Source: Trichopria drosophilae (lineage: Eukaryota > Arthropoda > Insecta > Hymenoptera > Diapriidae). Taken from it: a DNA stretch of 64,000 nucleotides. Position numbers and translations under genes: made by a program. The stretch covers positions 105,833,001 to 105,897,000 of the forward strand of contig CM059584.1 in the NCBI GenBank assembly GCA_030407085.1. The letters run 5' to 3'. The notes under the pieces are model-generated. The model saw only the letters and a program-made list of their open reading frames with translations. It ran no database searches and was not told the DNA's origin. This document shows positions 38,456 through 48,067 of this stretch, in pieces (the stretch's first letter is position 1; every line of letters starts with the position of its first letter).

Positions 38456-39059
38456 GGAATTGAAGTTACCGACCGAGCCGCACCTTAAAGGGTCTGTTAC
38501 AGCGACTCGGTCGATATCGTAGATCATGATTTTCTAACCTAAAATATTCAAATTAAACAGAAACGTACAAGATTTGTTTCGCAGCGTTTTTCGAAAGTTC
38601 ACATTCTGAATTTGGGAGATTCGTTTAAAATCAGGTGAGAATTTGCAAGAATAAAATTGAAATTATATGTCTTTAAATCATTTTCTTGAAATATGGTCCA
38701 GCTTTGAACTCATTTCGTGTGGGTTTGGCGCAATTCATATAAAACGGTAGTTTGAGTTCAATTATACTTTTTTTACATTAAAATTTATTATTATGTGGAT
38801 GGCAAAGTAGTTTTTATTGACAAACTTAACTTAAAATGATTAAATCTATTTATCTCAATTTGAGTTTCGTACAATTCTAACCAAAAACAATCAATCCAAA
38901 GAAATGAGTTCGAATTTATGAAAATAAAAAAAAAACATTAATTCCGATAATGGTTTGTAAATCATTTAATTTCTTTAATATATTTATTAGATTTTTCATA
39001 TTTTCGATAACAAGTAGAATTATTGTACAAAACTCGAATTTTTAATAATTGAATCAGTC
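38456..39059. other. Intergenic AT-rich stretch
   Basis: A word near 38528 (TTTTCTAACCTAAAATATTC) resembles one near 37950, hinting at further repeat remnants. No gene seen. Confidence 0.5.
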
Positions 39060-39460
39060 ATTTTAACCCTTTCGTTGGCATTAACTTGCTCCGATTTGGA
39101 ATCCAAGTCTAACTTGGGGGTTTTTGGGGTCGCTGAATCCGAATCTGAAGTCAAAATTAAAAGATTCAAAATGGCGGCCGAAAAATAAAAAAGTTACTCG
39201 ATAGTAACGAAATTTGTTACTCAGGGGTTTTCGGGGTTGCTAATTACAAATTCAAGCTTGAAATTTCAAAATTCAAGATGGCGTATTCACATTCGTAATA
39301 AGCAACCTCGAAAACCCCCGAGTAACAAATTTCATCACAATCAAGTAATTTTTTTCATTTTCGGCCACCATGTTGGATTCGCCATTTTGAATTTGCAAAT
39401 TTTTAGTTCAAATTCGTAATCGGCGATCTCGAAAACCCTTCAGTACGGGTTAACTAAATT
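39060..39460. repeat. CAAAATGGCGG dispersed repeat, two facing copies
   Basis: Contains GGGGTCGCTGAATCCGAATC, TTCAAAATGGCGGCCGAAAA and, in the opposite sense, CCATTTTGAATTTGC with AATTCGTAATCGGCGATC. Similar copies occur at 12.5-12.7, 44.1-44.2, 48.78-48.99 and 57.05-57.25 kb. A short open frame across it is repeat-derived. Confidence 0.6.
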
Positions 39461-40133
39461 TTAACTCGTTATTGAAATAAAAAATCAAAATCACTCTAAT
39501 TTTAATTATTTTAGTAGAATGAAGTATTGCGTCAAACGTTAAAGACTTTTTCATTAAATTTGTATACAATTAAGCATTTATAAAATTTTTGATGAGAAAA
39601 AAGCATCAAATATTAGTTTAGTGACAATTAATAAAGAAAATTACTTTTCAAAAGTGCCAAACTTTAAAAAAAAAATGTACATTTGGTTGTAAAGCGTTAA
39701 ATTCTAAAATTAAGTTAAATTTTGTAAGACGAATTTAATGTTGTAAAAAAAAAACTGTGATAGCATTACGAGTCTTAAATACCAGAATATAACTCGCAGG
39801 TACGAGTTATACAACTTCTGTTCAGTGATTTTAAGGATTTATATATAGTCATAATTCCTAGTATTAAGCTAAGCTTAGTTAGTATCAGCGTCTTCCAATA
39901 AAACTTACGTTTCTATAATAATCACAAGATATTTCTATTTATTAATAAATTAATGCATAAAGCATCTAGATTATTTCTCGACCGATTTTGATATAAAATT
40001 AACGTGAACAATTTCTTGGTGTGACGGTCAATTGACAAAAAACAAAAAAACAAAAATACTAATCGTCTAAATTCGGTTTTCAATGGAAAACACTTGTGAC
40101 GAAAATAAAATGTACTTATTCGGGGTTTTTGTA
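39461..40133. other. Intergenic AT-rich stretch
   Basis: Nothing recognisable. Confidence 0.65.
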
Positions 40134-40135
40134 TA

Positions 40136-40322
40136 CAGTAGTCTTCCCCTTATTTTAACTATTCGGGACAAGGAAGATGGCGGATCCATCCCTTATTTTA
40201 ACATCTCCCCTCTTTCTTCTCTCGACCAGCAGTGAGAGCGAGAGAGCACGATAAAAAGTTAAATTAGGGGAAGGAAAAACGTTAAAATAAGAGACGCGGT
40301 TAAAATAAGGGAAGGACTACTG
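40136..40322. repeat. pogo-type MITE flanked by TA (187 bp)
   Basis: Ends CAGTAGTCTTCCCCTTATTT and its inverted counterpart AAATAAGGGAAGGACTACTG, directly flanked by TA on both sides. Non-coding. Confidence 0.8.
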
Positions 40323-40362
40323 TAATTGTCACCCCAGAATCTTGATTTACACGGACTGCTTA

Positions 40363-40651
40363 TAGTGGCCCTCCCCTTATTTTAACTTTTCGAGTCAAGG
40401 AAAATGGCGGCTTCTTCCTTTATTTTACCGCTTCCCCTTCACCACTGGCAGTATGAGAGAATACAAACAGAGAGAGGAGATATAGTGACGTCTTTCTTCA
40501 CCTGTACGTGCAAGCGCAAACAGCAGTCCGCACTCTTTTGAACACTTTCAAATGGCGAATGGTGGGGGAACTCACGAGAGGGAGAAGTTAACATAAGGGA
40601 CGACAGAAAGTTAAAATAAAGGACGCAGTTAAAATAAGAGGAGGACCACTG
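40363..40651. repeat. Related pogo-type MITE flanked by TA (289 bp)
   Basis: Ends TAGTGGCCCTCCCCTTATTT and AAATAAGAGGAGGACCACTG. It shares the outer CCCCTTATTTTAAC block and the inner GGGACG.AGTTAAAATAA words with the element 40 bases to its left. TA flanks both ends. Confidence 0.8.
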
Positions 40652-41121
40652 TATATATATTTAAATGATATTGATTACTAATGGATTCTGTTTCCATCTA
40701 GTGACAATCGGGTTAACTAATGTCTATTGTAAAAAGGTGCGTTTCGTCGCAAGATCTCGTGCTGGACTCATCAGTAAGGCTCTCACGAGATCTCTGCCTT
40801 ATACGCAATGGTTTTTGATTATTTAGTTTGAATTTAATATTTCCAATATCCCTAAAAACTGTACGGCAATTAACAAATGCAGATATTTTTATTTATGTAT
40901 ATTTTATTCTGAAAATATGAATAAGTTAAAAAGGTGAGAATCGAATCTCGATCAAAATTTTATACTCGATGCAAGCATCTTTGGTGTCCTCGTACGAAGG
41001 ACAAATTGATCTATACATTATTACCTAACATTGCAGTAGCAAAGAATCAGTTACACAGTCAAGAAATGGTTGCTACAAAATTACAGTCACTTCTGCTTAG
41101 AATAGCAGCACAATTGAATTT
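40652..41121. other. Region between Ork1-side repeats and the HARS 3' end
   Basis: Holds a 10-bp inverted repeat (AGATCTCGTG at 40752-40761 and CACGAGATCT at 40784-40793). It also has minus-strand AATAAA hexamers near 40888-40908 and at 41121-41126, the latter overlapping the HARS stop codon; these are the likely polyadenylation signals of HARS. No gene. Confidence 0.5.
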
Positions 41122-41603
41122 TTATTCTGTAGAATTGGTGCTAATCCACTGGCGAATAGTTTCCACCAGTTCCGCCCTTGGTACTGACTTTTCTTCTCTC
41201 GTTTTCACTATTTTCAAGGTAACTTCGCCTCGCTGCAGTTCCCCTTCGCCGAGAATAACCACGAGAGGAATGTCATGTTCTTCGCAGTGCTGCAGCTGTG
41301 CCAGAATTTTAGGATTCTTTTTGTAAGACTGTTCCGCTTTGATTCCAGAATCCCAAAGATCGACGATTAGACGCATTCTCTCTTCGGCAAGGTTCTTCTG
41401 AGCACTTGCGACGTACACTTCAACTTCCGTTGTTCGAGTTTTTAATCCCTTATTCGCTAACTTTCCTTCTAAGACACTAAAAATACGTTCGACCCCAAGA
41501 GAAACACCAACACAGGGGATAGATTTATTCTTCGCATCGAACATTCCAACTAAATTGTCGTATCGACCACCACCGGCTACACTGCCAACTCCAACATCGT
41601 CTC
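41122..41603 (-). CDS. HARS: HARS last exon: motif 3 and anticodon-binding domain
   Basis: Acceptor ttgttccag after a 56-base intron. It encodes [28 protein letters not shown] and the C-terminal anticodon-binding fold ([33 protein letters not shown]), ending ISTNSTE and TAA at 41122-41124. The C-terminal Cys-x-Cys of human HARS is absent. Confidence 0.96.
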
Positions 41604-44600
41604 CTGGAACAAAAAAAGATTTAGAAAATCTTTCATCTTCGTTTAAATTATTAACGAACCTGTTAAAAGTGCTTCGTAAATAAGTCCAGTGTAGTAATCA
41701 AGTCCTCTCGCTAAACTCAGATCGAAACTTAAATTTTTACTAATTTTATAGATGTCGCAATATTTCAATAAAATTTCCATCGCTTCAAGACCTTTGACAG
41801 CAGATTTTTGGTTCATTAAATCAGGATCGTTTTTAAGTTCTGCCACAAGTTCGATACCGCCACGTTTTGACACGTAGGTGCCAATTCTATCTGCGACTTT
41901 TTCGTCAAGACCTTTTTCTTCGATCATTTCTTTCCTTACTTCGTCCCATGGAGTTTTGTCTAGTTTGTCTACAGCAGAACATATGCTGCGGAATTTATCT
42001 TCTGGTACGCCACAAGTCGCAAATATTCCGTCTAGGAGACAACGATGATTGATCTTTATACAGAACGGTCCTAGATCTAAGGAACTTAGAGACTCGCAGA
42101 CTATACGAAGACATTCTGCGTCTGGTAACATTGGATCGTAACTTCCTGCTATATCAAAATCCTACAACATTTTGTTATTCGTTTGTTTCAAGTACACGGA
42201 AAGAAATTTGAAGTAAATGCCACTACTCAGGGAAGTAACAGCTACTGCACAATTTCTAACGAATTTCAAATGGCGGTTAACATTCGAAATTTTTAAAAAG
42301 AACATTTTTACCAAATTAAATTTTATTAGGGCAATAGTACATACAATATAACAGCTAGCGCGAAGAGAAACCGTAGTTCACAATTGTATGCAGTTCGCAA
42401 CAGTTTAGTGACACTTGTCCACGATTCCTAATATAGAGTATATAAAAAAGAAAAAAAATATATATATATTAAAAGCTAATACTATAAACACTTAAAACTA
42501 TAAAAATATAAATATAAATTTTAACATTATCCTCCATTTCAATATCTATTCCATATTTTATCTTCTAGCTCTACAGTTGTTTTTTCCTTCAACCAACGAA
42601 TAAGTTTGTGCTTTAAATATTTTATGTTTTTGATTTCACTAAAAATAGTTCGACTTAAATTTAAACATTTTGAAGCTACATAGTCAAAAAATCTGGTTCT
42701 CGTACTGGTTTTACACTTTGGAATTTTTAGTGTTTCTCTTTTTTTGCTTCTCGTATTTCTAGTGTACACTACATTAGTTATACAATTAGTTCTAAACGCG
42801 TATAATGTTGCTGTTAACAAATATTGTTTCCGTGTGTCTAACTGGTTGCTTAATCTATATGTTTCGGTAGTACTAAAGAGTCTATTTTTCCTATAGATGT
42901 TTTTTAAAATCTTTCTGTGTAAAGTTTCGATGTTATTTAACAATTCCATAACGAGCCACTACCATAAACAACGCATGATATACTTGCATCAGTTGACTTA
43001 TATTGATATAATTTCATAATTTTGTCATCAAGTATATGTCTTAATTTGTTTGTTATTGAATTTATATGATGATGCCATCTCATATGGCTATCTAAGGTTA
43101 CCCCCAAGTACTTAGTTTTATCCACACTGTAGATTGTTTGTTCACTACATTTGAAATTCAAAATCGTATAAAAAATCTTAAATCTCATAAATCTTCAGGA
43201 TTTGATAACGTTACATCTGATCTACTTAAAATCTGTTCAAAATACATAGTTTCGCCTTTAAGTTATATAATAAATCTTTCATTCAGTAATGGAGTCTGTC
43301 CAAAGTATTTTAAGCATACAAAACCGGTGATCCATTAGAAATAACCAATTATGGACCAATATCTTTATTACCAGCATTTTCAAAAATCTTTGAGGCCTGC
43401 TTAAAAGACAGAATAGTAAAATATTTTCATAAAATTGGTGGATTTCATAAAAATCAATTTGGCTTTTCTGAACATCTACTGAAGATGCCATAGCTACACT
43501 GACAGAAGAAATATCTCTAGCATTAGAAAAAAATGAGCGAAGCTTGGCTATCTTCATAGATTTAGCCAAGGCATTTGATACCTTGGATCATAAAATATTA
43601 TTACAGAAATTAGAACGATATGGATTTAGGGGTCAGAGTCTTGGACCTTATGAGCAGTTATTTGACAGATAGAACACAGAGCGCAAGAATATGTAATGCA
43701 AATAGTGACACAGAGGAAATTATGCACGGTGTACCACAAGGGTCAATACTGGGTCCCTTATTATTTATTATATGGGCATTATTCTAGAACTTTTAAACTT
43801 TGAGGTTGAAGAAAATTGCATTTTTTTTTTTAGGCACATTCATGAAATTAATTTTATTGGCTTTAGAATTGATCAAATGACAGGAAAAACCTTGCATGAC
43901 TCATTTATACACAATGTATTTTTTTTTTTTTTTAATGTAACATGTTACGTTACTTGTAAAATTAGTTTTTAGTTTTGTAACGTTTAATATACATAAAAAA
44001 TTCAGTTCTTTTGCTTATGACCTAATTTTTAGAAGCTAGTATATAAAATTAAACGTCTAGTTAATAGTTATTCAAATTTAAAATAACGGATTAAATATGG
44101 CGGACTATTTTTACAAAATTTCTTTGATTTTTATAAAATTTGATATGTTAGGGTTTTTGAGGCCACTGATTACAAATCCAAAGTCAGCTTTCATTAAAAT
44201 TTGAAATCCAAATACATGATTTAACATTAAGGATACCAAAAAATTAAAACGATTTGTAAAGAATAATCATTTTATTATTGTCAAAAAGTGTGTTTTTTGT
44301 TGTATTAAAAAAACACAAAAGTTATAAATACTTTAATGACATAGGAGAAAAGATCACAATGATTCCAAAGTAGTTAGAAGCTAAATGGTAGATGTGCCAT
44401 TAAATAATTTGATTTTTCAAAGTGAGTTTCGCTTGGAAATTTAATGTTTGACGTGGTCGCATTTTTTTTGTATAGGTGGCACACATTCGGGCAAAGGCTC
44501 AAATTACTTCTTATCATATAGGTAATGTACCCCTGTTGTGTGGTTTCTTAAAAACCAATGTGAAAAAAAATTATCTAATGTTGATTGCTAAATTGTCAAC

Positions 44601-47600
44601 TATAAAAAAAAGTTATCTCGCAAGTTTGAAGGTATATAATTTTATTCCTCAGTGAGGCACATCATTAAGTTAAGGATTTTTCATTTGTTTGCATCCCCAA
44701 ATACTTCCACAAAAAACCACAGACCATAAAAAAAAGGTTCAAAAAGTTTCAGTGTTAAAACTGAAAAAATGTAGTGAGTGTCGCGCACCAAAAATAGGCA
44801 AATTCACTACTTTTATTTACTCTCATTGTTTTCTACATATCGGTAATTAGTAATAAACGCTTATTACACGTAAAACGAACAAAAATTTGTTGATCTGTAG
44901 TGTTGCAAAGTTATATTTAAAATTTATAAGGTATCATAATGAGCGACAACATAAAGTTTAAAAGTTCTAGAACAATGCCCATATATCTAAACGATTTATT
45001 TGAACTCCAACTACAAGGCAAAATTTTGGATTTTGCAGATGACACTGTATTGATAGTCAAACAGAAATTATGGTCAGATGCAATAAAATCTGCAGAATAT
45101 GACTTTCAAATTGTTCAAGCTTGGTTTGGGGAAAACTGTTTGACTGTCAATACCTCCAAAACGGTTTTTGTTCCTTTTGGATGCTACCTAAACAGCATAC
45201 CGAATAATTTAAATTACGAAGAAATATTCTCAAAGGTGCACTCAAATTGGATCTGTTTATAAAAATTTTCTTTTTAACGAATTCGAATTGTAACCGTCAT
45301 TTCAAATTCGTCAGAATCTGTGCGGTAACTACTACTTCCCAAAATGCTGTCGCATTAACTTAAAATTTCTTTGCGTGTAACGAAATTAAATTCAAAATCA
45401 GTAACAGGAAAATTTAGTAATGTTAATTACAGGTAAAATGGTTATATAATAAAGGAAAACATTTTAACAATGTAAAAAATAATTTGCTTACACATTGATA
45501 AAATTCTCGATAACGTCCTCTAGTCATGGAGGGATTGTCTCTGCGATAAACTTTCGCTATGTGGTACCTTTTAATGTTTCCAACTTTCGTCATGGCAAGG
45601 TATCTTGCGAAAGGCACAGTCAAGTCGTATCGCAGAGCAAGAAGTTCTCCGCCTTGATCTTTCAAGTCGTAAATAAGTTTGGAATCTTCGCCATATTTTC
45701 CCGTTAATACATCCTTAAATTTTGTACATTATTTTTACAAAAACCCATTAAAATCTAACCCAAATATAATCAATAAATATAAATTTTATGGGCTCTGCCT
45801 ACCACTTGAAAAAAAAATTAAAAATTTCTTCTTTTTTCCTTTTCAAAAGACTCAACGTTTCGAACCTCTCGGGTCCCTCTTCAGGAATCAATAACACTAG
45901 TTTACAGCCAAAATGTACATTCAATGCCATATTTTTTTTTTGGGTTTATTTAGGCCTACAAAACAAGAAAATCATGAAAAAATATTTTTCTACGGATGGG
46001 ATTTCGAGCAATGAATTTTTGAAAATTTTTTTTGTTTATTTCTGAGATAGCAACACATATTAGGCCATATCTCCGGTTCAAAGTACTCAATTGCATAAAG
46101 TAAGTATGCAAAATTAAAGGTAATTTCCACACCTACAACTTTTTCTTACATTATATTGTGATTGGATTAATAGTTTTATAGTTATGGGCCCAATTATGTA
46201 AAAAAATTGCCTTTTTTGGCCAAAAATAAAAATAAAAATTCACTGTATTGCCTTAAACATATAGAAATCGTTAAAATATGTACAGTTTTTCATTTTTTAC
46301 GTATAGTTCGGCCTTTTGTGAACACAAAACGCTACTTAGAAATTAAAATCCATGGATTAATACGTAAGTTATCATCAATTTAGTAATAAGAATAAAAATA
46401 TTTTCCCATGACTTTCTTGTTTTGTAGGCCTAAATAAACCCAAAAAAAAAATATGGCATTGAATGTACATGAAATTTTTTTTTTGTCATACTAATGTAAT
46501 TAAAAACTAACAATAAAATAAAATTTATATTTATTGAAGAAATCAAGCCTATCTTAAAAGACTATTTATACCAAATATAATCAATTTTAAGCTACCTTTA
46601 ATTCGAAAATAGGTGTATCGATAGTTTCTGCTCCATGTTTTTTAAAAACGGAAACTATTTTATCCAGTACGTTCAGTCGAAGTGCCATTTGTTCAGGATT
46701 GTAATCCCTGGTACCCTTTGGTGTTTTAAGCACAAATTTTTGTGGCCCTGCATTGTCCTCGCCGAGTTGTGATTTTAACTCGAGTAATTTTCCAACTTCT
46801 TCTTGAATCTGCACATATGATCATTTGATCAATATCAATCAGTCGTTACTGATCAAAATTTTGATTAGCTAAACAGACACGCAGGCTTGTGTACCTGTGC
46901 ATTTATGGTGGCAGCCATACGAGAATGTCGCGCAGCAAAGGCGAAAGTTGTACGCATCGAGTGCAACATGATGGAATACCGCAACCAGAATGAAAGAGAA
47001 AAGTCCGCCTCAGTGGTGATTACCAAACTAATCGAAACCAGAATATTTCAAGTTAACAAGCAAGCAGCTGCCACAGGTTGGCCGTTTAAGAATTTAAGAA
47101 ATTTGAGACCTGTGGCAGCGCAGTTACTTTGCCTACCTTTTTTTCTAAATCGCTACTGGTGTTGGAAGAACCGGCCAGATGATCGATTTTATCAGCTAGT
47201 GTACAATTGGAAACCTTAGAAATAGGAAACTTTTCACGTTCGGTGACAGAATAACTTTTCATATGATCGCACCATCGTTTTAAATGAGGTAATTTTTGAA
47301 AACCTCCATTTTCGTAACAGGTGCATATATTGAAAAGTTTAGTATCCTTTTCCGAAGGAGTCCAGCCGCACACGTAACTCACATCTTGAAAATCATTATT
47401 TATACTTTCCAACACGGATTTGATATCCGCAGGTTTCTGTGGACCCTGAGAAAGAAAGTGTACTTCGAAATTCCCTTTTTATAGATTATATTTCATTTAA
47501 TTACGAATGAAATATTAGCAAAATATGTATCGAGTACAAACTTCTTAAAGGTTCTTTTTTATTACAGTCGGCAATTGGCCAGAAAAAAGTTACCAGATTG

Positions 47601-48067
47601 AAATGTGAAATTTTTTATAATATTGGAGAAATCCTAAGAAAACTTTCTGTGATTGCAAAACAATAATTACAGAAGTGAAAGCCCGGAACCCTAAGTGACA
47701 TGCAGTCAAATCACAATTATCGAGCCCAAAACAATCCTAGAAAAAAAAAAATTGCTTTCGAAGTGATCATTGTGGCAATTGTCATGTTTTATGTGAAAGA
47801 ACAATTGACAATCTTTTAAAATCGGTGTGCGATGAAGACATGCAATTTGTTTACATATGTGAGCAAATACTCGAAAGGATTAGATGAGAAATCTGGGAAC
47901 TTTGGTGCGCGCGAAAACTTAACCTATAGAGGTGAAAATTGTTGATGATGTATGAAAATAGGTTTCGATACCTTCGTGGTGTCGATTTTCGCGGCCTTTA
48001 ATTTTCGGACGATATCTCCTTGCTCCTTGATTTTTTCGAGGAGTTGCGCACGGGTTTCATCAGCCAT
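41122..48067 (-). CDS. HARS: Histidyl-tRNA synthetase, cytosolic form (mitochondrial form by alternative first exon)
   Basis: Charges tRNA-His with histidine. The cytosolic form joins 48067-47972, 46808-46596, 45713-45492, 42161-41660 and 41603-41122 on the minus strand to give 504 residues, against 509 in human HARS, with all phases consistent. Residues 1 to about 50 form a WHEP helical hairpin split by an intron. Class II motif 2 ends [11 protein letters not shown] (167-177), the histidine-specific [10 protein letters not shown] is at 327-336, [10 protein letters not shown] at 355-364, motif 3 [11 protein letters not shown] follows at about 377, and the last 110 residues are the anticodon-binding domain. 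No catalytic residue looks missing. A second first exon (46969-46895) gives a mitochondrial-type leader, and an optional 309-base exon (47445-47137) encodes a GST-like domain. One gene serving both compartments is known in invertebrates such as Drosophila. An E-box CACGTG (48130-48135) lies just upstream. Confidence 0.96.
41660..42161 (-). CDS. HARS: HARS exon: insertion domain and histidine-A motif
   Basis: Acceptor ttgtag, donor ACAG|gttcgt; 502 bases, phase 0 to 1. It begins [18 protein letters not shown] and ends [20 protein letters not shown] then ALLT. Confidence 0.95.
42440..45245 (-). mobile_element. Non-LTR retrotransposon fragment with inverted 5' part
   Basis: The C-terminal part of a Jockey/CR1-like reverse transcriptase ORF reads on the minus strand from about 43140 down to 42539 ([17 protein letters not shown], then the post-RT region). 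The upstream RT part lies on the plus strand from about 43138 ([20 protein letters not shown]) to [11 protein letters not shown] at 43770, and continues after an insertion at 44981-45230 ([11 protein letters not shown] and the catalytic FADDT). In element order the plus-strand part ends where the minus-strand part begins, which is the geometry left by twin priming. Frameshifts and stops show that it is dead. Outer limits are approximate. Confidence 0.75.
43774..44980. mobile_element. 1207-bp TIR element inside the retrotransposon
   Basis: Starts GGGCATTATTCTAGAACTTT and ends with the inverted AAAGTTCTAGAACAATGCCC; the TIRs agree at 27 of 28 positions and then diverge. ATAT flanks it on both sides (43770-43773 and 44981-44984). 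Removing the element and one ATAT restores the reverse transcriptase reading GPLLFIIYLNDLF exactly, which fixes both ends and a 4-bp target duplication. No transposase frame is visible, so it is non-autonomous. The superfamily is undetermined. Confidence 0.8.
45492..45713 (-). CDS. HARS: HARS exon: motif 2
   Basis: Acceptor tttaag (an AAG rather than the usual CAG or TAG), donor TGT|gtaagc; 74 codons. It encodes [33 protein letters not shown] and the motif 2 loop [18 protein letters not shown]. Confidence 0.95.
45913..46470. mobile_element. 558-bp element with ~63-bp near-perfect inverted ends in HARS intron 3
   Basis: The left arm 45913-45976 and right arm 46408-46470 differ at a single position by eye, even sharing a run of ten T or A. 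The arms contain ATGTACATTCAATGCCATAT and GGGTTTATTTAGGCCTACAA. The outer ATGTACAT is itself a palindrome and could be either the TIR tip or an 8-bp target duplication. The interior has no coding sequence. Confidence 0.8.
46596..46808 (-). CDS. HARS: HARS common exon: second WHEP helix and catalytic domain start
   Basis: Acceptor gtgcag, donor AAG|gtagct; 71 codons, phase 0 to 0. It starts [16 protein letters not shown] (second WHEP helix), then [17 protein letters not shown] and motif 1 sequence ending in FELK. All three upstream exons can splice to it in frame. Confidence 0.95.
46895..46969 (-). CDS. HARS: HARS alternative first exon: mitochondrial leader
   Basis: An ATG opens 25 codons ([20 protein letters not shown] then TINAQ) ending at donor CAG|gtacac in phase 0, exactly matching the phase-0 acceptor of the next exon 87 bases away. 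The peptide has three arginines, two histidines, no acidic residue and an amphipathic pattern, as expected of a mitochondrial presequence. The resulting enzyme would be 497 residues and lack the first WHEP helix. The exon lies downstream of the GST-like exon, so it would need its own promoter within that intron. Confidence 0.75.
47067..47119. repeat. 12-bp perfect inverted repeat between HARS exons
   Basis: GCTGCCACAGGT at 47067-47078 and ACCTGTGGCAGC at 47108-47119 are exact complements around a 29-base loop. It sits between the GST-like exon donor and the mitochondrial first exon, the region expected to hold the promoter of the mitochondrial form. Confidence 0.6.
47137..47445 (-). CDS. HARS: HARS optional in-frame exon encoding a GST-C-like domain
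   Basis: A 309-base exon candidate with a good acceptor (cactttctttctcag) and donor (AAAAAG|gtaggc), phase 0 at both ends, so it can be included or skipped without a frame change. The 103 residues contain [16 protein letters not shown] and [14 protein letters not shown], which match the pattern SYxxGxxPSxxDxxxF...PHxxRWxxHxKSY of the GST-like N-terminal domain of eEF1B-beta and of CysRS. Such domains usually mediate assembly of synthetase and elongation-factor complexes. Exon skipping joins two halves of a canonical WHEP hairpin, so inclusion would interrupt it. Coding nature is convincing; its use in a HARS transcript is inferred from position, strand and phase. It could instead start a separate isoform. 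Confidence 0.75.
47972..48067 (-). CDS. HARS: HARS first exon, cytosolic form: start of WHEP domain
   Basis: Encodes 32 residues ([18 protein letters not shown] onward), the first helix of the WHEP hairpin, ending IDTTK in phase 0 at donor AAG|gtatcg. This is the first in-frame ATG; the frame is open further upstream but without another ATG. Confidence 0.92.

Larger units (their letters stand above)
42195..45377. mobile_element. Outer fold-back/TIR element in HARS intron 4, TA-flanked
   Basis: Arms of about 120-130 bases (42195-42320 and about 45253-45377) are inverted copies at roughly 75-80 percent by eye, with outer ends CACGGAAAGAAATTT and AAATTTCTTTGCGTG. Both are directly flanked by TA (42193-42194 and 45378-45379), as for Tc1/mariner-like MITEs. 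Inner arm words such as TTCAAATGGCGGTTA and TAACCGTCATTTCAAA also pair. Its loop has been invaded by a retrotransposon. Confidence 0.65.

Noticed and set aside
40752..40793. Possible microRNA-like hairpin (AGATCTCGTG / CACGAGATCT)
   Set aside because: The stem is only 10 bp with a 22-base loop and no extended pairing, too short for a miRNA precursor.
46887..47219. Plus-strand 110-codon open frame
   Set aside because: It runs antisense across the HARS mitochondrial first exon and part of the GST-like exon; the minus-strand reading has splice sites and recognisable protein.
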